From Puffinus mauretanicus (Eukaryota; Chordata; Aves; Procellariiformes; Procellariidae), in contig JAJKFH010001810.1 of NCBI GenBank assembly GCA_023333565.1, positions 1 through 64,000 on the forward strand: 64,000 nucleotides of DNA. Direction: 5' to 3'. Below the pieces are notes generated by a model. It had not been told where the DNA came from and did not search any database. It worked only from the letters and a program-made list of their open reading frames with translations. The translations under genes were made by a program, and so were the position numbers. Shown here piece by piece: positions 26,201 through 38,606 of the stretch. Within the stretch, counting starts at the first letter, position 1; every line of letters starts with the position of its first letter.

Positions 26201-28925
26201 CTTTGCTTTTGGGAAACCTACAGACAGCTGAACTTTTGATTGTACAACCATTGTGCTTGCTGTTTAATCGTATACATTGAAACAACGATCTATTATAGGT
26301 TCAAAAAAGTCTTGAGGTAAGTAATTTATAGAAGAATCAGGAACTGCTTTGATATTACATGTAAAAAAAAATGTTTTCAGTATAAAAGCCATAGGTGAGA
26401 ACATTCCAGCTTAGATGGGCAAGAGCCAGATGTGATCCCTTTTACATCACAGAGTAGAACAAGAGAGCTCTCTACTCAGTCATCTTCCTCCGCCTGCATG
26501 CTCTGTCCCTTCTCGGAGAACATGGATGAAGAAAGGGACAGATCTGGGCTGCCAAATTCTACCAAACCCCAAACAGATGATTTTGCTGAGTGCTGAAGTG
26601 CTAGAGGTTTGGTCTAGGGAAACAGATTTGTGTTTGAGGTGTCAGTAGCATCCACAGTTACTTAGCAAGTTAAAGACCATAATCAGAAGAAGAAGAGGTG
26701 GTTTAAAGCTTGTTCTAGCCTGGGGAGGTTTGAAACTTTAATCTCCTACCTCCTCGAAAAGTTCATGACCATGATGATGAGAGGTGCATACATTATTCTT
26801 TCTTTTAGGGCTGGACCACCGGGCAAATGCATTGACAGAAAAGAGGTAACACATTGGTAGAAAAGAGTTACCTACTTTTCTCTGTCAACTTTATGGGGAA
26901 CTTGCTAGGGTATTTCAGGTCTCTTGTCTTTCTCTCCCTCCTGACAGAGCTTTTTGAACACCTTGGCACCTTGATGTCCAGGTCATGTGTCTTTTGCTAG
27001 CCACAGTATGACTGGGCCATCTAGCTCAGCATTGCCCTGCTTGTAGCTGTGATTGCCTTCTAACCCCCATCACGCTTTCCCAGTACTGTTGAGCCAGGCT
27101 GAACTGGGGAGCAATGGTTCACAACTGCACTGTCCTGGGGGCAGTAAAGGAAAAGTCAGGCACTGTGTTGGGGCAGTCTACCTAACCCTGCTGTAGGACA
27201 GCACTGACTTACCATCCCCAGGGAAAATAAAACTAGTAAAAATCCTTTTGTCTAGATTTCTTTTTACATATTGACTATTTTCTCTCACTTTATTTTTGTT
27301 CATGAGATTTCTCAGGAATGTAAAGTATCTACACTGAGTGTTGCCTAGAAAAGTGATTGATGCAATTCTGTATTAAATATACTAAACAGTTCATGAGGTT
27401 AAAAGGATAACATAATAAACACATTTCACAAACTCGCACTTGCTCAACTGTTTACATTCAGATCTGTAGAAGAAACAAAATCTGATTAATGGAGCTACTC
27501 TGGTAGTTTTCATATTAAATGATCAAATCCCTTTTTCCAGACATGAATGTCATAACATAACTTAAATGTATATTTTACAAGGTTGTCGTGATTTTTATAG
27601 CGGAATTAGGGTCACTAATGAGCTTCAATTCCATTTGGCCTGCATAAGTCTAGAAACATCCTTTCATAATACATGCTCTATATTTATCCCTGTCTTCAGT
27701 GTGATTAAATTAGTAGAGTTGAAATAAAAGCCACAATGAAATAAAAAAACCAACAGGGGCAAAAATATACCGGGTAAGTAGGTTACATTTATGGTAACAG
27801 ATTTTCCATATATTCAGATGGATACGCATGCTCCAAATCCAATGAGGGATTTCAGGAATCTTGAAAAATTAATCATCATTCAGAATTTGGTTCTCAAAGG
27901 ACAAATGGAGAGTTAAAAGTCTAGCCACATGGGCTGATTTCGTTGAAGTGTATATACTGTCATACTGTACTGTAACTAATGAAATAAGACATGATGAGTC
28001 AATGCATCTGGTGAAAAGAATGAAAATAATGCGATTCTCAGCATTATGTAGAAGACATGCTTTTTAAGTGTGACGTTTATAAAAGAAGTGCAGATCACTA
28101 TAAAAAAATGAACATGATTTGAAATATTTCTGTGATTTGAGTATGAAGAATGGAATGGAGTGGGAGTTTCTAGGAATGAGAGCCTTAAGGGATATTGACT
28201 ATTAAATTAAATTTTATCTGACTCATTTCTCAGAGCAGGGATCAACAGTAGAGATTCTATAGGTAGGAGGAGATGAACAATATTTTAAAAGCATTGTAAC
28301 ATGTCCATTTCTGTTCTGGTACAATGTCAACATAAAAACGTAATTAAAAAAAATCTCTGAAGGGAGAAGGGGCACATTTTACAAAATAGCAGGTACTATT
28401 CATGCCTCTGCAAGCTCATGATTGGGTAAATATATTTCAGACAACACTAGTTCTCAAATTTCCTATAAAAATAGGAAGAATGTAAAGTATGGTATTTTAT
28501 ATTCAAGCGTATACTTAGGAAAATATACTTGTTTATAACACTCTATAATGGGTTCAGATACTGATATGGAATAGGAAAATGTAATAAAAAGAAAGCCTGC
28601 CTACCACAGATAATAAAAAAACAAAGTTAAACACTACTGTGGAACAGGTGATTAAGGAATCAGTATCTCAAAGCCCATACAAACATGTGAGACAGATAGG
28701 TAATTAAAGCCCATAAACTCAGATAATAGATGGTTTAGAAGCTCTGAAGTTGAAGAATAAAGGAGAGACAGGAGGCACAATGACATTTAAAACATTTTAA
28801 CAGAACTATTTTAAAATCGAGTTGTAAAACTGTTGATGCCAAGACAATACATTTACTCAGCATGAACAGGCTGATGCAGAACTTACCCTTCTCTAAAACT
28901 CTTTCAACTGAGCTAGCAAGACATT
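23291..28925. other. Mostly AT-rich unique DNA, no gene seen
   Basis: No convincing exon or young repeat. The segment 23,750-24,100 is moderately GC-rich with overlapping short frames on both strands and no identifiable domain. An A run lies at 23,647-23,660. A GGGCCATCTAGCTCAGCAT segment near 27,014-27,034 is faintly reminiscent of old CR1-like 3' ends but too short to call. Confidence 0.5.
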
Positions 28926-28956
28926 TTTTGTTTGTTTGTTTGTTTGTTTGTTTTAA
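28926..28956. repeat. (GTTT)n tetranucleotide repeat
   Basis: Six to seven near-perfect GTTT units, ending in a short T run before unique sequence. Confidence 0.9.
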
Positions 28957-31900
28957 TAATAGCTGTAAGAGCTCTAGATCTGTAATCTAAAAGGGGGGAG
29001 TTTTATCACCACGCTGAAAGAGGAGTTAACAATTTCAAAGTGTATCCATATGTTACCTTTTGAGGATACAAGGTGGTTAAACATAATTTGTGAAATGGTA
29101 ATTAGTATGGATTTTCCTATTCACAAAGAAAATCTCATGTGCACTGGAGCTTGGTTAGGTACATAGACACACAGCGATTCCTTGTCCTCTCTGGTTAAGT
29201 GCAGAGTACGTGGGGTTGGCTCAGTGCTGCCCCATCTAAGGTTTGTAAAGTCTGATAATTCAGGATCCTTTCTGGCTGCTATGCCGTAGTTTTGTGTAAG
29301 CTGTAAATTACTGAAGTTGAATAGTCTCCAAACCACTCTTATGACAGTCAAATGAGAGTCAGGATGGTTTTCTTCATATCTTCAGCACTCAGGTGAGGTG
29401 TTTAACCACATACCAAGTTAGTATTTTCTTTCATTAAGCATATAATACTACATTTTTTATTATCTTTTTTAATATCTCAGAGAAGTATTTACTGTAATCT
29501 CTTGTGATCGGTCAGTGTTACAGAATAGCTATGTGTATGCTTGCAAGCGAATCTATAAAAAACAGATTGATAAGCCATGACTCTGAGTGATCAATGAAAT
29601 AAATCTTGATCAAAATTTGCATGATGAATATTAAACACGACTTGAAACTAAACAGTGAACAACTAGCTAGTTACTGAATAAAAGCAGAAGTCCTCTGGAA
29701 AGCAAAGTATGTGATAGTGGATCATCTTATCTGTGAGTAATAAGAATAAAGTATTTTCCTGAAGAGGAGCATTCAGTATAAGAGAAGCTGTAATGCATAG
29801 GGGTGGAGAAACCTGCAGTGTTAGAGATTCTATCTTTGGGCTTAAATCTAAATTCTCGCTCACTGATGTCATTTAGACAGCACAAAAAAATCATGTTCAA
29901 GACAAAAATGTTTTGCCTCTCTAAGGACACCTTGAAATTTCAACTGACATCTTTCACCTCCTTTCCCAGTTCTGTTCTTTAGAGGAATTTAAGGGTGCTT
30001 AGATACCAAGGGCACATGCAGGAAGAAAATTGAATTAAATAAATAATAACCTAGATATTAGACTTCATGTTTTGTCAATGTATATTTATCATTTTGCAAA
30101 GAAGTGGAGTGTTATTATTAATCAATTTTAGTGGGATCATAAAAGCCCTGATCAGAGAAATTATTTGTCCCTGGCTGTCCAGCAGCGGAAACATAATCCT
30201 GGAGTCCTAAATATTTATGCCAACAGCATCCAATCTCATGTGTCTTTTATACCAGTTGTAAAAGTCTTCTGGCAGAAGATGAAACGTGCTATACAAATAT
30301 TAAACTATACAGTTAAAAATAGTGTTTTTCTAGATCATACACAATACTCAAGGATAGAGGTTCCTGCCTTACACATGATCCATGCATAAGGGAGCCGTCT
30401 TGAATTGGCTTGATTATTTTCCAAAAGAAATAGATTAGCACATTTCTTTATCCCACTCATGTAGTAATCATTTCTAATATTTTTTAATAAGGCATTCATA
30501 TTTGTTGCATGCTAATGTTGCATCACATTAAAAGCATCTGTTAGATTGCCATCTCCTTAAACTCTTGCAATTCAAAATTATAAGTACTGCACAGCCTCCA
30601 GAAAAATCATGAGATGTGAGAGTTGTATGAAAGCTCAAAAATACCATATCACATATGAGCTCTGGCATATTCATTTAAACATGGTGTAAAGATCAAGTAC
30701 TGTTGAAAACGCACGCAAAAAGGCAGATAATTTTTAAAAGAATAAATTTTTGCAAAATGTACATTCTATTAGATTTGCATGAGATCTAGTTTCATCTCTG
30801 GAGGTAAGCCATTTACTCTCAGATGGGGAGTTCTCATTCAGATTTCAAGTATTATTTTCAATGTGCATGCAAATACCTGTGTCTCGCATAGGGGTTTTTG
30901 AAGGGAGACACAATCTGAGAGGGAATCTCAGATGAGTGCTCCTGTCTTACCACTACAGTTCCATCCTTGCCAACATCTCCCTTGCCAGATAAAATCCTGA
31001 TCCTCATTTTTTATTAATCTTATCAAAACTATTTCTCCCCCACTGACCTTTTGATAGCCATGTTTCTCCAAGGTCTACTAGGGTAAAATAGCACATACAT
31101 TTTCTCTGGAAAAATGACCATTTTAAGAGACTTTTATCCCTGTCTGCTCATCTCTGGTTGTAATTTATTGCACCCCTCAGTCATGCTGATACACTGAAAT
31201 AAACACTGACCCCAGCTAGGAAAAAAACAAAATATCATAGGTAAAAATACTTCCCTATTCCACTTTACAACATGGCAACTCATAAGGGGCAGTAAACCAC
31301 AACCCAATGTGGCAGCAAGCTGTCAAGAACAGGCTGCAACATTGAAAAACAATTATAACATGGAGAAAAAAATGTATGTAAAATTGTACCTTTGAAAGGA
31401 AAAATAAGGTTGAAGTAGTTGGCTGAAGAAATTTTGATACAAGGCAGGAATCCACACGAAATGTGCTAATTCACTACTTCAGCATTTGGGGCCATAGCAT
31501 AAATTTCTTTCTTATGAAAATTTATACAGCAGCAGGCCATAGGATGAACTTTCATTTTGTTTCTCAGTAGATTGGTCTGAAGAGTTTCCTTAGAGAAAGA
31601 AAAGAAAATAGCAGAAAACTCACCCAAGACTTAATTTATTGGGAACAGTTCAACAAAATGGACTCTAAAAAAACCTAAAATGAACAGGTCTGAAGTTGCA
31701 CTCATGTATAGCCCAGCTGCTAGAATTACCAGAGGTCAAGCTTGGTTTGTTTTCAGTATGTTTCCTTGCACAGATATTAGTCTTTGTCTATAATTTTGGC
31801 TATGACTCTATTTTCTTAGCTCAGGTTAATCTAACACATCATCTATCTTATTGTTTCTTTAAAAAACCCCAACAACTGACATTTACAAGTAACAGTATTT

Positions 31901-32943
31901 GAAATTCTTTTCTTTGGGTCAGTTTGTTAAATTGCTTCAGATTAAATAAACAAAATCACAGTCTACTATGTTTTGAATAGTGTAAATTTATTTATATAAA
32001 ATTACATTTTATTTTGCAGTAAAACCAGCAAGCCATATCTTTACCCCCTATAAAACATTATAGATTGATAGAAGGTACACTGGTTTCTGCTATCTGAGGG
32101 TCTCGCATGGAAGGCTGATTAGATGGTTTCTATTACATGGTTCCAGATACGGTTTCAATATTTCACTTATTAAAGGCAACTTTTTTCAGACAAGCAGAGT
32201 GAGAGATGGGGTTTTTTTATGAATGAGCACCTGGGATCCTGTCATTCTTGATTTGACTGAATCTAACTTATGCTGCTGATTTTCAGGTGATATTGGGTCT
32301 AGCCCTTAAGGTGTTTAAGATCAGACTTAAGGCTAAGTTCAAAAAGAAATGTGGATTTGAGGCACAGCTTATAGGGCTCATTTATCGGTACAGATGACAC
32401 ACACCCAGTCATCCTGAGCTTCCTTGAAAATAAATAACCCAGACCGGAAGCTCATAGGTATGGAGCATTCAACCTGAAGCAGGCATTTGAGATAGGCCTG
32501 ATGAAACATGCTCTAACAGAGTTCACATATCTCCCCATGACTGGAGCCTGGAGTGACTAGATCAGCTGTAGATCTACGATTGATACCCTGAGCCTGGCAA
32601 GATGGGACCCATGTTGATGGCCCCAAGGCTAAATGTCTGTTATTGTGCCTGGGAGCAGAATTCACTGTGAGGCCTCACTCATCTGTTTTGTACAGTTGCC
32701 TAGCTCTTCCCATACAGTATACGGGAGCAAGATTTGCCACAACACAGTTCACAACCGCTGCACCTGATGCCTGAACTAGACAACACAGAATGCTACAGAG
32801 GGGTGTGCCTGAAGAGCTCTCTCCAGCTTATGTGCCTTTGTGTTATGAGGATTCAGAATCTGAGATGGTTTCTTCTGCTTTTGTTAATTATCTTTTTTCC
32901 TCTTAAAACAAAATAAGAGGAAACACCTTTTTTTTTTTTCCCC
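28957..32943. other. AT-rich unique DNA, no gene seen
   Basis: No exon, RNA gene or clear transposon is visible. The stretch 30,420-30,620 is AT-rich with several TAAT/ATTA cores and octamer-like words. That is compatible with, but not evidence for, a conserved regulatory element. Confidence 0.5.
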
Positions 32944-33060
32944 AACAGTGGTTAGAGCACTGCATAGGGAATCAGAGCGTTAAGATACTATGCCTTCTTG
33001 TGTCTCATTAGAATATATCCATATGAGTACTTCTCACGTATGAAGAAGGGTAGATAAAAA
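32944..33060 (+). mobile_element. MIR-like SINE fossil (head region)
   Basis: CAGTGGTTAGAGCACTGCAT at 32,946-32,965 closely resembles the tRNA-derived head of MIR, including the A-box-like GGTTAGAGCAC. The rest is decayed and the end is a guess. Confidence 0.5.
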
Positions 33061-35727
33061 TGACTACTGGATTTTCTGCTTGTCAAAGTTGAGGCACCAA
33101 TCATCTAGGAACGAAAAATTCATTGGCTCAGGGAGAGAGCATGGTGTAGACTGGTAGATTTTTGGATTTCTGGCTCCTTAATATACGTGCAGATTAAACA
33201 GCGATTGGATAGAAAGTAATATTTCAGTACACAAAACAGCACCTTAACATCCATCCAGCTCCCCACATACCTCCCAGCTGAAGGTCTTTTGGCAATGTAT
33301 TATATTATGATTTCAGTGTATCAACTCACACTAGCTAAGCGCTTTAGCATTGAGATGATCCAGCTTGCAGATAGGAAACCAGGAGGAAACTGCAAGATCT
33401 TACAAGAAACTTTGAAGGAGATTCAACATCTGGAACTGTTTTCTCTAAATAATTTATGAATAAAATTTACAGCAATATCATGGCAAGAGCCAGGGTGATG
33501 TCTTTCAAGATAGGAGACTATGATGCTGGACATGCCATGTTTAGTTCTTGACTAGTTATGATGCTATGATAAGCAAATTAATTTAATGAGCTTACCAACT
33601 TCCTATTGATTTTGGATTGTTCCATCTTCTTCATGGTTAGATCTCAATTTCTCTCATATTTTTTCATGTAACTCTCCTGTAATTGTACACGATTTGCTTG
33701 CCCCTGCATGTGCCCTCATTCTGATGTCCTGGCTTCTCTCCTTCGTCTCCAGGCTTTGGTTGTGGCATCCAGTGGGTACCAGTTCACGAAGGCCTGAAGA
33801 GATTCAGCTACATAAAATCAAAATAGACGCTTGTCAAAGGAGATGAACCCTAAAGTAAAAACGATTTTGTTAATCCCATGTTGCTCCCTTCTCTCCAGTG
33901 TGGATAAAAAGAAGATAAATTCTTCCCTCCCTACGGTGGCATAAGGCGTTGCTGGAGCTTCCTGTTAATGGTGCTTTTATAATTTTAAACCATTCAGAAA
34001 CTGCCTCGTTGACTCTTAATCTCTTCTTCTGCCAGAGACTGCTGCCTTGTGGTGCCTTGTCTATATCTTTTAAGAGTCTCTTTTTAAGATTTTCTGGGAC
34101 TGCTGTTGCTGCTGCTGAGACGAGCTTACAGCTCTGTTCCTTTGCCAGCAGTCCCAGCACTGTAGTGGCAAGTGCAAGGGTTCTTGTATGCGTCTTGTTC
34201 ATTCACGTATCTGATTTGGCTAGAATTTTTAATAGTAATTGAATGTGCCATAAAATGGCCATGTAAGGCCATCTTTTCTTGTCTCTTTTCTGGTAATTTA
34301 AGCTTTACAGCTCCAATTTATTAAGAAGGAAAAAAAATCTTTCTTCAACTACCCCTATAATAAGAAAGTTTCCCTTAAAAGCTGGAGACTGACCTCAGTG
34401 CATGCGGTTAAGAATCTGTGTTTAGATTTTTATGCACAAACCCCATATGTTCTCTGTGTTGTAGAATTTATAGGGACACAATCAAGCTCTGCTCTGTGTG
34501 CAACTCCTACTATTTTCAGTGGTGATCTTCAAACTGGTATCTAAAATTGGATTTGGGCCTGTAGAAATGTGGGATTTGCTGATATATGTGTTTCTCAATC
34601 TCTCTTTTTATAAAAACACTATTAAAAAGAGAAGAATCCCGAATTCTCCAATTTTATATAACCAAAATAGAATGGTGCAAATTAGCATCATGTTTTCCCT
34701 AGATATTGAATTTACCAAATCCTGAGATTAAAGAAAATAATCTTTAATGGAATTTTTATATATATTTTCTGAATTTTATTACAAACCACATAAAAAACAA
34801 CAGAAGTTGAACTGAATATTTAAACCATTAACTCTTTAAAATCATTCACAACTTTAATTATGTTTTAATACCATTTTCCCGTTAGGAGTGGATACACAGT
34901 CCCCATAAACGGCATATGTAGAATTTTAGCAAACCTTTTTCATTACATTATAGCAGTCATTCCCAAAAGATTTTATTCATGTTTAAAATTAAATCCATCT
35001 TTTATTTAGTTTCCAATTATTAAAAAAATGGGAAGTATTTCTAAATAGAGCAACTAAATAAAACAATTTAATTTTATTTTACAGAGTGTTTTCTATTAAA
35101 AAATATTATCAAATGCTTTTACAGACTTTGATAACAAACTCAGAGGTGAGTCCTGCTCCCATTCCAAGAGAAGATAGGGTTGTGTTAGTATCTGTTCTTG
35201 AAAGGATTGATAGTGTTATAAATATTGTAAATATAACTATGCAGTGAGACAGTACTGCTTCAGGATGTTTCCTTCTCCCCAGCTGAGTTTGTCTTAAGTT
35301 GCTGCTGATTTTGTAATACCTATAATAGCTGCCCCATACATTTTTAAGATGCTTATCTACACCAGACTTCTGTGGATGCTTCCCTGTTCTCTCAGCTGAG
35401 CTCCTGTGCTGTCTCACCTTCGGCCACCGTAGTCCCGCTGGGAGCTGAATCTGCATGGCCCTTCCAGTGTCCACACAGTGCCTCCCATTTTTATGATTGG
35501 TTCCCATTCAGTTTATTCCTAGAAGTGAAAACACCTGACATGAAGTCACATGCTTTTCTGTACATTTACAAAAGGATTGCAGCTCTCATTTTCTTGTGGC
35601 TAAAGCAAGTATAAATTTCTGAGAGGCAGTATTTTTTTGCAAGGACCCTGGGAAGAGTATTACTGCTGACTCATCTGAAGGAGTCTCGTTTGTGACTTTA
35701 CGACACTTCACAATGAAGCCTACTCCT
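33061..35727. other. AT-rich unique DNA with one unrecognised open stretch
   Basis: Nothing clearly functional is visible. A 110-codon frame on the minus strand (33,870-34,202) overlaps a 97-codon frame on the plus strand (33,949-34,242). The minus-strand protein is rich in Ala, Leu and Lys and has no motif I recognise. Outside the transposons and the purine tract it is the longest frame in the window. Length alone is not evidence of coding in 64 kb. Confidence 0.45.
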
Positions 35728-36735
35728 GAATCATAGAATCATAGAATCATGGAATCATTAAGGTTTGAAAAGACCTTTAAGATCAAGTCCAACCGTCAAC
35801 CCAATACCACCATGCCCACTAAACCATGTCCCTAAGCACCACATCTACACGTCTTTTAAATACTTCCAGGGATGGTGACTCAGCCATTTCCCTGGGCAGC
35901 CTGTTCCAAGGCTTAACAACCCTTTTGGTGAAGAATTTTTTCCTAATGTCCAATCTAAACCTCCCTTGGCACAACTTGACGCCATTTCCTCTTGTCCTAT
36001 TGCTAGTTACATGGGAGAAGAGACCAACCCCCACCTCTCTACAACTTCCTTTCACGTAGTTGTAGAGCGCGATAAGGTCTCCCCTCAGCCTCCTCTTCTC
36101 CAGGTTAAACAACCCCAGTTCCCTCAGCCGCTCCTCATAAGACTTGTGCTCCAGACCCTTCACCAGCTTCGTTGCCCTTCTCTGGACACGCTCCAACACC
36201 TCAATGTCCTTCTTGTAGTGAGGGGCCCAAAACTGAACACAGTATTCGAGGTGCGGCCTCACTAGTGCCGCGTACAGGGGCACGATCACCTCCCTGCTCC
36301 TGCTGGCCACACTATTTCTGATACAAGCCAGGATGGTGTTGGCCTTCTTGGCCACCTGAGCATGCTGCTGGCTCATGTTCAGCTGGCTGTCAACCAGCAC
36401 CCCCAGGTCCTTTTCTTCTGGGCAACATTCCAGCCACTCTTCCCCAAGCCTGTAGCATTGCATGAGGTTGTTGTGACCCAAGTGCAGGACCCACTTGGCC
36501 TTGGCCTTGTTAAACCTCATACAATTGGCCTCGACCCATTGATCCAGCCTGTCCAGATCTCTCTGCAGACCCTTCCTACCCTTGAGCAGATCAACACTCC
36601 CACCCAGCTTGGTGTCATCTGCAAACTTACTGAGGGAGCACTCAGTCCCCTCAGCCAGATCATTGATAACGATATTGAACAGGACCGGTCCCAGTACTGA
36701 GCCCTGGGGAACACCGCTCGTGATCGGCCGCCAAC
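35728..36735 (-). mobile_element. CR1 LINE, 5'-truncated copy A (subfamily 1)
   Basis: The element reads on the minus strand. Its 3' end lies at the low coordinate, where repeated GAATCATA units (complement of the ATTCTATG tail) run from about 35,728 to 35,757. CR1 has no poly-A tail and ends in such 8-bp units. Upstream is a short 3' UTR, then the C-terminal part of ORF2 (35,819-36,733). Homology stops abruptly at about 36,735, just before an A-rich stretch, so this is the usual 5' truncation. It shares its subfamily with the copy at 58,225. It keeps an unbroken reading frame, unlike the subfamily-2 copies, and is probably among the youngest here. Confidence 0.95.
35819..36733 (-). pseudogene. 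CR1 ORF2 C-terminal fragment (reverse transcriptase palm to C-terminus), frame intact
   Basis: In a full CR1 this protein would be the endonuclease/reverse transcriptase that copies element RNA into nicked target DNA. Here only the last 304 codons plus stop remain. The open frame starts at the truncation point with [20 protein letters not shown], the RT catalytic aspartate pair, is at 36,614-36,625. Then come an MRFNKAK block, [15 protein letters not shown], a VQRRATKL block and a C-terminus ending in LRDMV. The internal Met at 36,520 is not a true start. The endonuclease and the RT fingers are absent, there is no promoter, and expression is not expected. I saw no frameshift or premature stop over the 915 bases. 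Confidence 0.92.
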
Positions 36736-37798
36736 AAAAATAAGAAGCTTGCCAAACATCCTGTTTCTAACACCTGTGAACAGCAACATCAAAACTCTTC
36801 ATCTTGCCAGTAACTTTGCTTTCCAGAAATACAGAAGAGCTTCAAAGTTTTAACTGTAGTGCAAACTATCTTTCAAGCAGAAGAATCTTATCATAGTTGT
36901 TTCATGCTGTTCTGGTTCTTTTCAAATACTAAGTTTTTCTCTCTGTGCTTCTATGTCAATACCCTCTACTAACAAGCCATTAGCTGATACATAACTTGTT
37001 AAGGAAATCTCTAAAAGGATCCCGACATTGCCAAAGATTATCCTTGTTTGTCGGAAATCCTAAGAAACACAAGACAAATGCTAGAAATAAAACCACCTTG
37101 CAGGTATGTCTCCACAAGAGTACAGCAGTCCAGCATTTTCAGGAAGTACAATTCTATTATTGGAGTTTGACTGTTTGCTATTTGATCACTAGAAAGCAAA
37201 CCATCAGATTAATTTGAATTTAAACCAACTATGGATATATCTCCATGTAGAAGGAAAGTCTCCAATAAGTGCAGGGATTTGGAGCATATCCTCAAGAAGG
37301 AGCAGCATTGTAGGAAGAGGGTGAAAAACCTGTTGAAGAAAGGGACAACTCTTACTTCTTTTGCATACTATCAAGCCTGAGGCCCTGAATCCAGGCCTGC
37401 AGGGAGCTGAGTGTTACAGGCACATCTGTCCACTTAAGAAAACAAGACAACCTGAGCAGAACTCAAAAGGATTGGAAGGAGGGAGAGGAACAGAACCAAG
37501 TATACAGATAAAAAGGTTGGAAGAAGTATCTGATGCCAACTGAAAAGGAAAAAGAAGATGAAAATTTAGGTGGGATACAGGGTTTAGGGAAAATATCCAA
37601 GATAGTGTTACTCAGATTTTGGCTTGAAATCGTAATCCGTTTTACCATTTTCTACTAGTTGATTGCCATCTGCAATCACAAGAGAAAATTAATAATCCTA
37701 ATTACATCTAATTTGTATCATGCTGCTAAATCAAGAGCATGATGTGCTCAGCTTGAAACCCAGGAACATGACCATCTTTTAACCCTAAGGTTACTTAC
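36736..37798. other. Unique spacer between two CR1 copies
   Basis: About 1 kb of AT-rich sequence with no recognised feature. Confidence 0.5.
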
Positions 37799-38606
37799 CA
37801 TAGAATCATAGAATCATAGAATACTTTGGGTTGGAAGGGACCTTTAAAGGTCATCTAGTCCAACCCCTCTGCCATGGGCAGGGACATCTTCAACTAGATC
37901 AGGTTGCTCAGAGCCCCGTCCAGCCTGACCTTCAATGTTTCCAGGAATGGGGCATCTACCACCTCGCTGGGCAACCTGTGCCAGTGTTTCACCACCTTCA
38001 TTGTAAAAATTTCTTCCTTCTATCTAGTCTAAATCTACCATCTTTTAGTTTAAAACCATTCCCCCTTCTCCTGCCGCAACAGGCCCTTGTCCCCATCTTT
38101 CTTATAAGCCCCCTTTAAGTACTGAAGGGCTGCAATAAGGTCTCCCCAGAGCCTTCTCTTCTCCAGGCTGAACAAACCCAACTCTCTCAACCTTTCATCA
38201 TGGGAGAGGCGTTCCACCCCCTGATCATTTTTGTGGCCCTCCTCTGGACCTGCTTCAACAGGTCCATGTCTTTCTTGTGATTAGCCCTCCAGGGCAGAAC
38301 ACAGTACTCCAGGTGGGGTCTCACCAGAGCAGAATAGAGGGGCAGAATCACCTCCCTCAACCTGCCGGCCACACTTCTTTTGATGCAGCCCAGGATACGG
38401 TTGGCCTTCTGGGCTGTGAGCACACATTGCCAGCTCATGTCCAACTTTTCATCCAAGTCCCCCCCAAGTCCTTCTCGGCAGGGCTGCTCTCAATCCCTTC
38501 CTCCCCCAGCCTGTATTGATACCAGGAGTTGCCCCGACCCATGTGCAGGACCTTGCACTTGGCCTTGTTGAACCTCATGAGGTTCACACGGGCCCACTTC
38601 TCAAGT
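37799..38606 (-). mobile_element. CR1 LINE, 5'-truncated copy B (subfamily 2)
   Basis: The 3' end shows GAATCATA units at 37,799-37,820, then the ACTTTGGGTTGGAAGGGACC sequence characteristic of a common avian CR1 3' UTR. Continuing up-coordinate are the C-terminal ORF2 blocks: [22 protein letters not shown] and [16 protein letters not shown] on the minus strand. Homology ends at about 38,606 in the block before MRFNKAK, so the catalytic motif is missing. The frame is broken at about 38,216 after the [10 protein letters not shown] block. Relative to copy C there is an 11-base deletion near 38,086. It is a dead, truncated copy. Confidence 0.93.

Noticed and set aside
27010..27040. Phrase resembling an old CR1-like 3' end (GGGCCATCTAGCTCAGCAT)
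   Set aside because: Only about 20 bases fit, with no neighbouring CR1 blocks.
35826..36700. Several plus-strand frames (77-112 codons)
   Set aside because: They are antisense shadows of the CR1 ORF2 fragment on the minus strand. The same applies to plus-strand frames over the other CR1 copies.
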